This document shows positions 1 through 10,558 of a stretch of DNA of 64,000 bases, one piece after another; the stretch's first letter is position 1; the number at the start of each line of letters is the position of its first letter. The notes below the pieces were generated by a model. The model did not search any database. It was not told where the DNA came from and saw nothing but the letters and a program-made list of their open reading frames with translations. The stretch is from Archaeoglobus sp. JdFR-37 (GTDB lineage: Archaea > Halobacteriota > Archaeoglobi > Archaeoglobales > Archaeoglobaceae), in contig MTMY01000032.1 in the NCBI GenBank assembly GCA_002010215.1, positions 1 to 64,000 on the forward strand. Reading direction: 5' to 3'. The position numbers and the translations under genes were made by a program.

Positions 1-1065
1 TGGAAGGCGATAAGCGATGCAGGATTTGTTGGTATAGTAATTCCTGAGGAGTACGGTGGGGCAGGAATGGGGATGACTGAGCTGCTGATAGCGATGGAGG
101 AACTTGCAGCCAACGGTTGTGGAATGGCGGGAGTCTGGTATCTAGTTCTAACGGAAGTATTCGGGGCTTTGTCCATCGTGAGGCACGGCACAGAGGAGCA
201 GAAGGAGAAGTACCTGCCAGAAATAGCAAAGGGTAAGCTGGAGTTCTGCATGGCTCTGACTGAACCTGATGCCGGAACCAACACGCTGAACACCAGAACG
301 ACAGCCAGAAAAGAGGGAGATGAGTGGGTAATAAATGGAAACAAGATATTCATTAGCGGTGCTGATAGAGCGAAAGGAATGCTCATAATAGCCCGGACGA
401 CTCCCAGAGAAAAAGCACCAAAGAAGACTCACGGCATAAGCCTTTTCCTAGCTGATCTCCCGAATCCAGCAGTAAAGGTAAATCCGATACCTAAACACGG
501 GATAAACTACTCGAAGACGTGTGAAGTAAGCTTCAACAATCTCAGACTGCCCGAGGATGCTCTCATGCCACCCCAAGATGAAGGATGGTACATGATACTG
601 GACACCCTCAACCCGGAGAGGATGAGTTTCACAGCTGCGGCCGTAGGAATTTCAAGGCTTGCCATAAGCAAGGCTGTTGAATACTCAAAGCAGAGAAAGG
701 TGTTCAATGATGAGCCCATCGGCAGCTATCAGGCTCTACAATTCCCGCTGGCTGAGGCTTACGCAACCCTCGAAACTGCCAAGCTCATGAACTTCAAGGC
801 TGCATGGCTTTTCGACAACAACGCCAGCTACAGAGAAGTTGGAGAAGCTGCCAACATGGCGAAGGTCGTGGCAGTTGAAGCAGGTATAAAAGCTGTTTAC
901 TGGGCAATGCAGACCTTCGGCGGTTATGGCTACACCCGAGAGTACGATGTGGAGAGATGGTGGAGAGAGATCAACCTGATAAGACTCGCTCCAGTAACGC
1001 AGCAGATGGCTCTGGCATACATAGGTGAGCACATTCTGGGAATGCCAAAAAGCTACAGAGCCTGA
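1..1065 (+). CDS. Acyl-CoA dehydrogenase, 3' part (5' end outside the window)
   Basis: The reading frame is open from the first base, so the N-terminus lies outside the window. Family landmarks are visible: PEEYGG near the start, the FAD/substrate segment with TEPDAGT, and the C-terminal FGGYGYTREYDVERWWR block. These enzymes oxidise acyl-CoA to enoyl-CoA with FAD and pass electrons to an electron-transfer flavoprotein in the cytoplasm. Where most family members have the catalytic glutamate (EGTSEIQ), this protein reads LAPVTQQM, so that base is absent. Isovaleryl- and long-chain-type enzymes carry the glutamate elsewhere, so the enzyme may still be active. Substrate unknown. The family call is firm. 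Confidence 0.93.
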   Translation, partial: WKAISDAGFVGIVIPEEYGGAGMGMTELLIAMEELAANGCGMAGVWYLVLTEVFGALSIVRHGTEEQKEKYLPEIAKGKLEFCMALTEPDAGTNTLNTRTTARKEGDEWVINGNKIFISGADRAKGMLIIARTTPREKAPKKTHGISLFLADLPNPAVKVNPIPKHGINYSKTCEVSFNNLRLPEDALMPPQDEGWYMILDTLNPERMSFTAAAVGISRLAISKAVEYSKQRKVFNDEPIGSYQALQFPLAEAYATLETAKLMNFKAAWLFDNNASYREVGEAANMAKVVAVEAGIKAVYWAMQTFGGYGYTREYDVERWWREINLIRLAPVTQQMALAYIGEHILGMPKSYRA

Positions 1066-1103
1066 GATAAAGAGACTGATAAAAAATTCTGGATTTTAAT
1101 TAT

Positions 1104-1481
1104 TTACTCTAATTCAAAAATTTCTTCATTTTTCAAGTCCTGAACTTTGAATACTGCAACCGTTTCATCGTGGAGGGTCAGATAGTACAGAATAACCAGA
1201 CCGATTATAGTGCCGATAGGAAAACTTAGCAGGCTTAAAACTCCCAGCACAATGCCCGCTGTTCTTGCCCACTTGTACATCTCCCAAGTACCGTAAGCAA
1301 CAACTAAATCCAGAAGCCCAAAGAATGCAATAACGCCGCCAACAACTGTTGCGGCCATGAACGGTTTCATTCCGGGTATCGTAGCACCCATTAAAAGCAT
1401 TGCTGCTCCTGCAAGCAGGTTAAGCAGCCCTGAAATGCCGAAAAGTGTGGTTACAACAGTAATGCCGGTTGGTCTCTTCAT
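1104..1481 (-). CDS. Small four-helix membrane protein, unknown function
   Basis: About 125 residues made up mostly of hydrophobic segments, with roughly four transmembrane helices and a charged C-terminal tail (QDLKNEEIFELE). The ATG at 1481 is preferred over the GTG at 1490 because AGGTGA lies about 5 nt upstream of it. The gene stands alone and converges with the acyl-CoA dehydrogenase. I do not recognise the family and assign no function. Confidence 0.75.
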   Translation of the reverse strand: MKRPTGITVVTTLFGISGLLNLLAGAAMLLMGATIPGMKPFMAATVVGGVIAFFGLLDLVVAYGTWEMYKWARTAGIVLGVLSLLSFPIGTIIGLVILYYLTLHDETVAVFKVQDLKNEEIFELE

Positions 1482-1564
1482 CCCATTCACCTTGACATGA
1501 AAGAGAATATTCTAATATTAAAGCTTATCGAAAACCTCATTATCTATGAATTCTTTGCCCACTC

Positions 1565-2362
1565 ATGCATCCATTACTCGAGAAAAAAGGTTTCATCATT
1601 GATGTTGACGGTGTGATTGGTAGAGGCAAAAAGCCAATCAAAGAGGGTGTCGAAGGAGTCAAAAAGCTGATGGAGATTGGGAAGAAGATTATTTTCGTGT
1701 CAAACAATTCTACCAGAAGCAGAAGGATAATGCTCCAGCGATTCAGAGATTATGGACTGAAAATGAATGAAGATCAGCTTTTAATTGCCACTTATGCTAC
1801 AGCCAAATTCATCGCCCGGGAGAAGCCAAATGCCAAGGTGTACACCACAGGAGAGGAAGGTTTGCGGGAAGAACTGAGGCTGGCCGGGCTGGAGATAGTT
1901 GATTACAGGGATGCAGAATATCTGGTAGTTGGTTCCAACAGAGGCATAAACTTTCAGATAATGACAGAGGCTCTCAGGCTGTGCCTTGAAGAGGATGTCA
2001 GATACATTGCCACAAATCCCGATAAGACATTTCCGGCTGAAGATGGCCCAATACCAGGTACAGGAATGATAATAGGTGCCCTTTACTGGATGACAGGTAG
2101 AATGCCGGATATAATAGTCGGCAAACCCTCAAAAGTTATCATGGAAGAAGCTTTACGAATTCTTAACCTAAAAGCTGAAGATGTGGCAGTTATCGGAGAC
2201 CAGATTGATGTAGATGTAGCTGCTGGCAAGACTATTGGAGCCGCGACGGTATTGGTGTTATCAGGCGTGACCACTAGAGAGAACCTTGATGAAATGATAC
2301 AGAAGTTTGGAAAACCAGATTACGTGCTGGAACATCTTGGTGAACTTGTAGAGGGGCAGTAA
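1565..2362 (+). CDS. HAD-superfamily phosphatase, NagD/p-nitrophenylphosphatase-like
   Basis: 265 residues. Motif I is IIDVDGVIGRG (nucleophile Asp14, acid Asp16). Motif II is VSNNST near residue 47, and motif IV is VIGDQIDVDVAAG near residue 220. A capping domain between motifs II and III is typical of the NagD-type class IIA. These enzymes hydrolyse small phosphate esters such as phosphoglycolate, sugar phosphates or p-nitrophenyl phosphate. The true substrate cannot be read from the sequence. It is a single gene with no operon partner. Confidence 0.9.
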   Translation: MHPLLEKKGFIIDVDGVIGRGKKPIKEGVEGVKKLMEIGKKIIFVSNNSTRSRRIMLQRFRDYGLKMNEDQLLIATYATAKFIAREKPNAKVYTTGEEGLREELRLAGLEIVDYRDAEYLVVGSNRGINFQIMTEALRLCLEEDVRYIATNPDKTFPAEDGPIPGTGMIIGALYWMTGRMPDIIVGKPSKVIMEEALRILNLKAEDVAVIGDQIDVDVAAGKTIGAATVLVLSGVTTRENLDEMIQKFGKPDYVLEHLGELVEGQ

Positions 2363-2507
2363 TGGAGTGGTAGTGGAGCAGAATCCCTCTGAGGCCACAC
2401 TAGGGCGTTACACTTTCTACACTGGGTGAGGAAGGTGTGAAGCTGTCTGTGAACAGTTAGAATTGCACTTGAACCTCATGATGCACCTTCATCCAAACAC
2501 CTCTTGA

Positions 2508-3260
2508 TTAAAGATTCTGAGCTCCCCTTATCATTTCCTTCATAATTCCTGGCATTTCAACCTCCTCAGCAAGCTTTGCCTCCTCAGGCAGCTCAACCAC
2601 TATTTCATCAAATTTCAGGAAATCCACAGTAGTTTTTGTGATCATCCTCCTGACTTCTCTTTCCCCCGTTTTTTCTAAATAGAATACGTGAGTTGCATTG
2701 ATAAGAATTACGTACTTTGCTGGAAGCTTAGTAGCTTTGTCAATCCAGATTTCAATGGATGTGTTCCCATGGCTTTCGATTCTGATTCCTTTTTTCTCCT
2801 TTATTCTTTCAGTTGAATTCTCTGCTCTGTAAATGACATATCCTCCATTTTCACCATTCGCTACAAGCTGGAAGTCGCTCACATTGATTTTCTCCAGTTT
2901 AGAGAGCTCATCGTAACTTTGCCAGAAGAATTCGAACTCTTCCTGACTCAACTTAGTTTTCTTCCATCCTTGGTCTTTGAAGTAAATCTCACTATCCAGC
3001 AGAAACATCTGCTGTCCCCTCTGTCCCTGCATTTCTGCATGCAGCCTTTTGTTTACTCTATCAACCTCAATAACCCAACCACTTACCCCGGTTGTTGTCA
3101 AGTCTGGGCCGGCCATTTCGATGGTTACCTCAGCCCTGTATCCTCTGACGTCCTCAATTTTGACGAGCATTTCTTGGAGATAGTCCTGGCTTTGCTGAAT
3201 GCATCCGAGTAGAATAGTTGAGAGAGTCATTGCAAGGATTAAACTCACCCTCACATTCAT
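2508..3260 (-). CDS. Predicted lipoprotein, LolA/LppX-like fold
   Basis: 250 residues. The N-terminus is a signal peptide ending in a lipobox (TILLGC, Cys19), so it is probably a lipid-anchored surface protein. The body is rich in beta-strand patterns (GYRAEVTIEM, GYVIYRAENS, IEIWIDKATKLPAKYVI) that resemble the outer-membrane-lipoprotein-carrier-like fold found in archaeal and bacterial surface lipoproteins. The ATG at 3260 lies about 25 nt from a TATATATA element, which fits a leaderless transcript. The ligand is unknown. Confidence 0.82.
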   Translation of the reverse strand: MNVRVSLILAMTLSTILLGCIQQSQDYLQEMLVKIEDVRGYRAEVTIEMAGPDLTTTGVSGWVIEVDRVNKRLHAEMQGQRGQQMFLLDSEIYFKDQGWKKTKLSQEEFEFFWQSYDELSKLEKINVSDFQLVANGENGGYVIYRAENSTERIKEKKGIRIESHGNTSIEIWIDKATKLPAKYVILINATHVFYLEKTGEREVRRMITKTTVDFLKFDEIVVELPEEAKLAEEVEMPGIMKEMIRGAQNL

Positions 3261-3280
3261 TCTTGCAATTATCCACTCAT

Positions 3281-3291
3281 CATATATATAA
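3281..3291 (-). promoter_or_regulatory. TATA box for the lipoprotein gene
   Basis: An uninterrupted alternating TA stretch is centred about 26 nt upstream of the ATG at 3260. That is the spacing expected between an archaeal TATA box and a transcription start at the initiation codon. There is no Shine-Dalgarno sequence between them. Confidence 0.6.
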
Positions 3292-3408
3292 CAATTCTGA
3301 CCATGTTTTGAGAATATAATTTTATTTTAATATTCTCAGTTTGGTTTAAACTTGAATTAGTGAAGATATATAGATGAGATTCAAGAAGCCCATCAAACAA
3401 GTCAAAAA

Positions 3409-4765
<1,357 letters not shown>

Positions 4766-4803
4766 TCAAATCTGAAGAAAACTGATCTAACGATTTCAGA
4801 ACT

Positions 4804-5094
4804 TCAGAATTTCAGATACCCTTTAGCATCCAGCCACTCAACCTGGGGGTTGGTGTATCGCCATACAACATCTGCTCTTTCATCCTGGAAGGACCACGGA
4901 ACGATAATAACTACATCCCCCTCCCTTATCCAGATTTTCTTCCTCATCTTCCCCGGAATCCTTGCAAGTCGCTCCTTCCCATCTTCACATCTTACTTTAA
5001 TGTGTCCCGCACCCAACATGGATTCCACGATAGCGAACATCTCGCCTTTTTTTCTGTCAGGCAACTTTACCCTGACAATTTCCTCATCTGCCAG
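4804..5094 (-). CDS. eif1A: Translation initiation factor aIF1A, with a probable CTG start
   Basis: An OB-fold initiation factor that binds the ribosomal A site. Diagnostic segments are MLGAGHIKVRC, IREGDVVI and VVWRYTNPQVEWL. A start at the TTG at 5064 would remove conserved N-terminal sequence (VRVKLP just before the fold). The frame is open further upstream but contains no ATG, GTG or TTG. A CTG at 5094, 3 nt after a strong GGAGGGGTGAT, gives MADEEIVRVKLP and a length of 96 residues, the normal size for the family. The Shine-Dalgarno sequence overlaps the tyrS stop (5099-5101), implying translational coupling. The family is certain; the start codon is inferred. Confidence 0.93.
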   Translation of the reverse strand: MADEEIVRVKLPDRKKGEMFAIVESMLGAGHIKVRCEDGKERLARIPGKMRKKIWIREGDVVIIVPWSFQDERADVVWRYTNPQVEWLDAKGYLKF

Positions 5095-5098
5095 ACAA

Positions 5099-6067
5099 TC
5101 ACCCCTCCACGAGTTTTTCTCTTGTATTTTCCAGTATTTTGTTTAAATAATTTGCTACAGCCTTCTTTAAATCAAGCGGGTGGAGATTGCCTGTCAGATA
5201 GTCATTTTCAAGCTGAGAGTAGGTTTCATACTCTACATCGCCGCCAAATCTGGCGTCTCTCTCAACAACAACCTTATCAAACCGTGGAAAGACATGATAT
5301 TTGGCAATCTGCAAAATTGGATTACCTTCCACAACCTTAGCCGGACAGAAAGCCTTCAGAATTTTGTTCTCAACTTCCTCCTTCCCGTCTTTCACGGAGA
5401 TGTAATTCCCCTTAGAGGAGCTCATTTTCTCTCCATCCAGGCCTACCAGTATTGGGGTGTGAAGGCAGACCGGCGATGGGTAACCGAGCCTTGGCAGGTT
5501 CTCTCTGGCCAGCATATGGATTTTCCTCTGATCCATTCCCCCCACAGCCAAATCAACGCCGAGATGAGCGATGTCAAGGGACTGCATAAGTGGGTAAATC
5601 ATCTGGGAGACCATGGGGTCCTCTTTTCTCCTGCTAACCTCATCCATACTTCTTCTTGCCCTGTTGATGGTGGTAATTCTGGCCATTTTCAGCACATCCA
5701 GCACGTATTCCTCGTCCAGCTGGAAATCTCTTCCCAGCACGAATTTTGCTTTACTTTCATCAAGCCCAAGTGCTATAAAGGCACGCTTGTTGTAGTCAGC
5801 CACCTCTCTGATCTCCTCAAAACTTCCTTTCTCATTCAGATAAGCGTGAATGTCAGCAAGAAGAACGATAATCTGGAATCCGGCCTTTTGTAAATCCATC
5901 AACTTATTGACTGTGAGCATGTGACCGAGATGAATCTCACCACTGGGCTCATACCCAACATAAGCAACGGGCTTCTCTTTTGATTCCAGAAGCTGCCTGA
6001 GCTCCTCCTCAGTCACAATTTCCTCGGCATTTCTTTTCACAAGCGCTATTCTCTCTTCAATATCCAT
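5099..6067 (-). CDS. tyrS: Tyrosyl-tRNA synthetase
   Basis: 322 residues, class I synthetase that charges tRNA-Tyr. The HIGH-type signature is HLGHML near residue 36, the KMSKS-type signature is KMSSSKGN near residue 200, and YEPSGEIHLGH is typical of the archaeal/eukaryal form. The ATG at 6067 is chosen because the family N-terminus begins with MDIEERIALVKRNAEEI. An extension to 6178 would cross a TATA-like CTTTAAAAATC (6090-6099), which places the transcript start at this ATG. It is the first gene of the operon with aIF1A, RIO1 and the KH protein. Confidence 0.96.
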   Translation of the reverse strand: MDIEERIALVKRNAEEIVTEEELRQLLESKEKPVAYVGYEPSGEIHLGHMLTVNKLMDLQKAGFQIIVLLADIHAYLNEKGSFEEIREVADYNKRAFIALGLDESKAKFVLGRDFQLDEEYVLDVLKMARITTINRARRSMDEVSRRKEDPMVSQMIYPLMQSLDIAHLGVDLAVGGMDQRKIHMLARENLPRLGYPSPVCLHTPILVGLDGEKMSSSKGNYISVKDGKEEVENKILKAFCPAKVVEGNPILQIAKYHVFPRFDKVVVERDARFGGDVEYETYSQLENDYLTGNLHPLDLKKAVANYLNKILENTREKLVEG

Positions 6068-6089
6068 GGTTGTAAGGAGTCTACAATTG

Positions 6090-6099
6090 ATTTTTAAAG
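6090..6099 (-). promoter_or_regulatory. TATA box of the tyrS operon
   Basis: CTTTAAAAATC on the minus strand is centred about 27 nt upstream of the tyrS ATG. No Shine-Dalgarno sequence precedes that ATG, so the first gene is probably translated from a leaderless mRNA. Confidence 0.5.
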
Positions 6100-6214
6100 C
6101 TTTGGAACCTAGTTGGAATAGGAAGTGGATTGAAGAAATTGAAGAAGTCAAACTCTGAGGTCTACTCAACTCTAACACAAAATTTTTAATTCCTCAATGA
6201 TTACTGCAAAAAGA

Positions 6215-6298
6215 GCGGGGGTTGCCGAGTCAGGAAAAGGCGCGGGATTCAGGGTCCCGTCCCGTAGGGGTCCGAGGGTTCAAATCCCTCCCCCCGCA
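6215..6298 (+). tRNA. tRNA-Leu (anticodon CAG)
   Basis: Complete cloverleaf. Acceptor GCGGGGG (6215-6221) pairs with CCCCCGC (6291-6297), discriminator A at 6298. The D arm is closed by GCC/GGC. Anticodon stem CGGGA/TCCCG encloses the loop TTCAGGG, giving anticodon CAG. The long variable arm is typical of leucine tRNAs. T stem GAGGG/CCCTC carries the loop TTCAAAT. CCA is not encoded. There is no intron. An AT-rich element (CAAAATTTTTAAT) about 29 nt upstream is a plausible TATA box. Confidence 0.97.
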
Positions 6299-6373
6299 CT
6301 AATTTACCGATAAATTATAGATAAGGAAGAGGATTCTGTTATCTGACAACTACCAATCCCAATTAAGCTCAAT

Positions 6374-7958
6374 TCAGCTTGCACCCAAACCCGGGAACTC
6401 TGGATGATCAGGCATTGAGCGAAAATGTGCTTCCAGAGCCGCCATCACTGCCAGTACCACATCCTCTCTCCAGTGACGGGCAACCACTTGAACGCCAACC
6501 GGCAAACCGGCGCTACCTCTCTCCACAGCCTTTGCCGTGATGTCTGCCATATCTTTACTCACTTTTCTGTCGCTTTCCTCGCCAGGACGCACCCGAGTTG
6601 CTGCCACCACTCCTGCTGGTGCACCGATCACGTTGTACATGAGGGTATAGCTCAAAGCTGGAAAGAGGTGTTCACTGCTTCCATGAGTAATGGCCCGGAA
6701 GTGGAAACGGCGGACAGAGAATAGCATCAAAGCCGCCCTCATCCAGCAGGCTGTGGAAGTGGGCCCGGTATTCAGTGCGTGCTTCTACCAGCTCCCAGTA
6801 CTTCTCCGTTGACCGTTGACCCATGCATTGAATCATGTGGGCAGTGTAACGCTGACCGCGTGCAGCCATCAGCTTCTGAACAATTGACATTATGAAAGGC
6901 GGCGTCGAAAGCCCCTGAAACATCCCTGCAACCTGTGGAATGGGTTTCTCATTCCCAAGCAAACGTTCGTAGTCTTTACCCCCGCCAGATGAGACAGCCC
7001 CCAGAAATATCCGCACAGCCTCAGCAGCATCGGGAGGTGTGAACGAATCAACAGTAGCACCCAGATTCTTCATGGCTTCAGCAGCCTCTTTAACTGCACG
7101 TCTCAGAGCCGGCGAAGCAGGAAAGTAGCCGTTGTCGGTGTAAAAGCCAATGTGAAGGTCTTCAACGCTTATCTTACTCGGATCAGGCCATGGAACAGGG
7201 GGAACAAGATCATGGGTTGCATTCAGAGATGTTTCTGCCAATACTGACATTGCCAGCTGAAGATCAGCAACGGTGCGAGCAATGGGTCCTGGCTGTGGAA
7301 TGAATACTTCCTGGCCGTACCCCAGCAAACCGGTAGCGAAATCGTCATTTGTGAGTCTGCCAGAAGTGGGCTTCAGGCCATGGAGTCCACAGAAGTGGGC
7401 AGGGATGCGAGTACTTCCACCGAAGTCACCGGCCAAACCAAGAACAGAGCCGCCAGCAGCGATAATGGCAGCTTCACCTCCACTGCTCCCACCTGGCGTG
7501 CGATCCAGATTCCAAGGGTTATTGGAACGGCCATAAACCCGGTTATAGCTCTCAAAACCTGCCAGGGTCTGGATGATGTTCGTCTTACCCAAAATAATTG
7601 CGCCCGCTTCACGAAGCTTCTTCACCAATGGACCTTCGTCGTTGTAGACATTGCCGATTTTGTTTGTTGCTCCAAGAGTTGTCTGTGTCCCAGCAACGCG
7701 GTACTGCTCCTTGATTGTCACCGGAACTCCATGCAGCGGGCCAAGCGGTTCACCACTGGATTGTTTTTCGTCCAGTTCCTTCGCCTGAGCCCGAGCTTGG
7801 TCGAATAGCGGAATGACCAGTGCGTTGAGCTGCGGGTTCATCTCTTCAACCCTACAAATATGTGCCTCAACAACCTCAACAGCACTCACTTCTCCAGATT
7901 TTATTTTATTTACAATCTCAACCGCACCGAGTTTTGTCAATCCTTTTGCAAAACTCAC
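6374..7958 (-). pseudogene. Amidase-signature enzyme (FAAH-like), interrupted by a frameshift
   Basis: An amidase-signature hydrolase split over two frames. The 5' part (6672-7958, GTG start) has the complete Ser-cisSer-Lys triad: Lys83 in PVTIKEQ, Ser158 in TPGGSSGGEAA and Ser182 in DFGGSTRIP. It then runs out of frame after CPPFPLPGHYSWKQ. The family C-terminus continues in another frame down to 6374 (AITHGSSEHLFPALSYT, then AGLPVGVQVVARHW). Removing one base from the CCC run at 6694-6696 would restore a protein of about 527 residues. It resembles fatty-acid-amide-hydrolase-type amidases. It may be a recent pseudogene or a sequencing error in a short homopolymer. Confidence 0.85.
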
Positions 7959-8132
7959 CCTTCCAACTCCAAGTTTTATTTAACTTTATTTTATGTAAAT
8001 CTTTCGAGGTAATGACTGATTAAATATAATTAAACAAACAACATATAATACAAAATTTAAAAAATTGTATAGATGTTAGCCGCAGTATGTCTGCTTTAAT
8101 CCACTTACCGTGACTTAAATGTTCTGGCAACC

Positions 8133-9434
8133 TTAATACGGCAAACCATAGTGTTCCACAGCCATATCCGCAATTCCTAGCTTTTCGAGAATTCTCAACG
8201 GCACCTGCATTGAAACCTGAACTATTCCCGGCAATCTACCTATTTCGACAGCTCCCGTGATGGTTACACGGTTCAGAACTTCTTCAAGCTTCATTCCAAA
8301 GAGTTTGGCTGCCCTCTCAAAACCTCTGGTGGCAGCTTCATTTATCGTGGGCCCAGAACCGATGATTTGCAAAGGCGCAACTGGCTCGGCCTCAATTCCG
8401 TTCTTCCTTGCAAGACTTTCCACTCTCTCCCACTCATCCTTCCTCCATGGCTTTGCAAGGGACGGCAGATCTTCTTCAGGAGGCAGCAAAACTGGGCCTT
8501 CAAGTGTTAGCCCTTTCAAAACTGAAACGGTGACAGTAGTTTCGGCAGAAACGTCGGCAGTATGTCCGGCAACCTCCCCATCCCCCTGCATGGCGTGGAC
8601 ATCACCAGCGTAAACACCTCCACCATCCACCTTCACCGGAGCGATCACTATACTGCCCTCTCTGACAGAATCTACGTCCAGATGACCATCTGTTAGGGCT
8701 ATCTCATACTGTTCCTTCGTTATGGCAAACTTGTGCGGAGCTCCTATGAGAAAGGTTCCGAAGTCTCCCGCATTATGGGAGTCGGGAATGTTCACAGCAG
8801 GAATGGTGCCAAGCTGCCCAAGATGAGGGCGAAGGCGAGAAACCATCCCAAGGATGTCGGCTTTCCCGAACACCACCACTGGTACCTGCTTCGAATTTTT
8901 CGGTAAAGCTGAAAACTCCCAGGCTTTTTCTGCGATGTTTCTGGCTGCTTTTTCATCAACTGAGATGGCCAGTCCACTGTCAATCACAAGAGTATAGCCA
9001 TGAACCATTCTGAAAGGAGATGCTGGAGCACCGCACTTCTTGCATTTTATCGCTTCCTGCCCGATTCCTTCAACCTCAAAATCTGGCCACATCTCACCGC
9101 AGCCGGGGCACTTCTTTGCTACAAATGGGTCTCCAACAAAGGCTCCTTCTACCGGCTGATCCACTCCAGAGCTTGAAGCCTTCGACAATACTTCCACCTT
9201 TTCCACCCTGATGGCAATAGCATCTCCCACCTCTGCACCTTCAACCTCCACCGGCACAGCAACCTCATGCCCGCCTTTAATGTTGGGAGTTATCATTGGC
9301 CCCCAGCATCCTGGAGAAGTCACAAAAACGATTTTACCTCCATCTACCACCTTTCCAAGCTTTTTTACATCTGGCCCGATGATGCCGTCGGTCAGCATAT
9401 CGTTATAGATTACATCTTCTACGTTTTCTGGCAT
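8133..9434 (-). CDS. Acetamidase/formamidase family amidohydrolase with an inserted zinc ribbon
   Basis: 433 residues of the FmdA/AmdA family, which hydrolyses formamide, acetamide or similar short amides to ammonia and the acid. Conserved segments include PGCWGPMITPN, VYAGDVHAMQGDGEVAGHTADV and the C-terminal TRGFERAAKLFGM. Residues about 110-140 hold two Cys-X2-Cys pairs (CPGCG and CKKCG) separated by about 20 residues, which look like a zinc ribbon inserted in the N-terminal half. The gene lies upstream of the broken amidase on the same strand, so both may have served amide use. A TATA-like TTTATATTG about 25 nt before the ATG suggests a leaderless transcript. Confidence 0.92.
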   Translation of the reverse strand: MPENVEDVIYNDMLTDGIIGPDVKKLGKVVDGGKIVFVTSPGCWGPMITPNIKGGHEVAVPVEVEGAEVGDAIAIRVEKVEVLSKASSSGVDQPVEGAFVGDPFVAKKCPGCGEMWPDFEVEGIGQEAIKCKKCGAPASPFRMVHGYTLVIDSGLAISVDEKAARNIAEKAWEFSALPKNSKQVPVVVFGKADILGMVSRLRPHLGQLGTIPAVNIPDSHNAGDFGTFLIGAPHKFAITKEQYEIALTDGHLDVDSVREGSIVIAPVKVDGGGVYAGDVHAMQGDGEVAGHTADVSAETTVTVSVLKGLTLEGPVLLPPEEDLPSLAKPWRKDEWERVESLARKNGIEAEPVAPLQIIGSGPTINEAATRGFERAAKLFGMKLEEVLNRVTITGAVEIGRLPGIVQVSMQVPLRILEKLGIADMAVEHYGLPY

Positions 9435-9654
9435 AATTCTAGATCATGATTAAACAATATAAATCATTTGCAGATGGATTGATTTAGCTTAAAAATGTCC
9501 TCATTAAGAATAAACATAAAAATAAATAAGTCTGTACAATAAATTAATATAATTTAGATTAGAGAAATAGATTGACAAACTAGCAAGTCTTTAGACTTCA
9601 CGAAGTTATTTTTGAAAAAAATAGGAAGCTTTTCCTCACAATTTAAGAATAAAG

Positions 9655-9729
9655 CGGACCCGGCGGGATTTGAACCCGCGATCTGCAGCTTAGGAGGCTG
9701 CCGCCTTATCCATGCTAGGCTACGGGTCC
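9655..9729 (-). tRNA. tRNA-Arg (anticodon CCT)
   Basis: On the minus strand the acceptor GGACCCG (9729-9723) pairs with CGGGTCC (9662-9656), discriminator G at 9655. Anticodon stem GCAGC/GCTGC encloses the loop CTCCTAA, giving anticodon CCT. The T arm is GCGGG-TTCAAAT-CCCGC. The variable loop is short, and there is no intron or encoded CCA. A TTTAAATA element about 45 nt upstream may be the promoter. Confidence 0.96.
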
Positions 9730-9880
9730 TTTTGGCATCGGAGTATCTGGCAACTCTAAGGCCACTCATTGTTTATTTAAAACTTGTGTTCAGCCCTGTT
9801 TAGTTGTATTAGTTGTATCATTGCACCTATTCTGGCAGCCAGCATGGGTCCATTGATTCATAACCCACAACCTATCGACA

Positions 9881-10558
9881 TCACAGCATCATAAATTTCT
9901 TAAGCTTCCCGAAAACCTTCATGGGCTCCACCACCCTCACACTGTAAGCCAGCTGGCCACCCAGAAGAAGAGTTACGGAATCTGCATAAACCAGCAAATC
10001 CTCTACCCTCTCATGACTTATCAGGGCGATGCCCACCCCATCCTCCTTCATCTCAACAATCTTCATCAGCATTCTGTCGGCAGCTTCACCGCTCAGACCT
10101 TGAAACGGTTCATCGAGCAAGAGATGTGTTGGTTTTGCCGTCAATGCTCTGGCAAAGACAACCATCTGTCTCTCTCCACCGCTCAGCGTGCCCGCTTTTT
10201 GCCTCATCAGCCTCCTGAGATCTGGAAAAACCGAAATCACATCCTTAGAAACCTTCCCTGCTATTTTCAAATTCTCTTCAACCGTCAATTTCTCAGCCAC
10301 CCTCATTCTCTCAGGCGCTAGAACAATGCCTTTTCTGAACCTGAAATGAGCAGGCTTGGATGTCACATCTTCCCCATCATAAAGTACCTTTCCCGAATCG
10401 GGTTTTACAAGCCCGGCAAAGACCTTGAAAAGAGTTGACTTTCCACTGCCATTGGGCCCAACAAGCAGGCTGAGTTCCCCTTTCTCAACTTCAAAATTCA
10501 CATCATCAAGAACTTTTTTGCCGTTATAAACAACTGTAACACCTTCAGCTTTTAGCAT
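9881..10558 (-). CDS. livF: Branched-chain amino acid ABC transporter ATPase, LivF type
   Basis: ATP-binding cassette protein of about 225 residues. Walker A is GPNGSGKST near residue 34, the signature motif is LSGGERQM, and Walker B is HLLLDEPFQGL. It powers uptake through the LivH/LivM permeases at the cytoplasmic face. The ATG at 10558 is preferred to a GTG at 10570 because GAGGTGGG lies before it. It overlaps livG by 14 nt and is the last gene of the liv operon. Confidence 0.94.
   Translation of the reverse strand: MLKAEGVTVVYNGKKVLDDVNFEVEKGELSLLVGPNGSGKSTLFKVFAGLVKPDSGKVLYDGEDVTSKPAHFRFRKGIVLAPERMRVAEKLTVEENLKIAGKVSKDVISVFPDLRRLMRQKAGTLSGGERQMVVFARALTAKPTHLLLDEPFQGLSGEAADRMLMKIVEMKEDGVGIALISHERVEDLLVYADSVTLLLGGQLAYSVRVVEPMKVFGKLKKFMML

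Noticed and set aside
1069-1085. Shared 14-mer AGAGACTGATAAAA after the first gene and near 19565
   Set aside because: A 14 nt match in AT-rich intergenic DNA is expected by chance several times in 64 kb.
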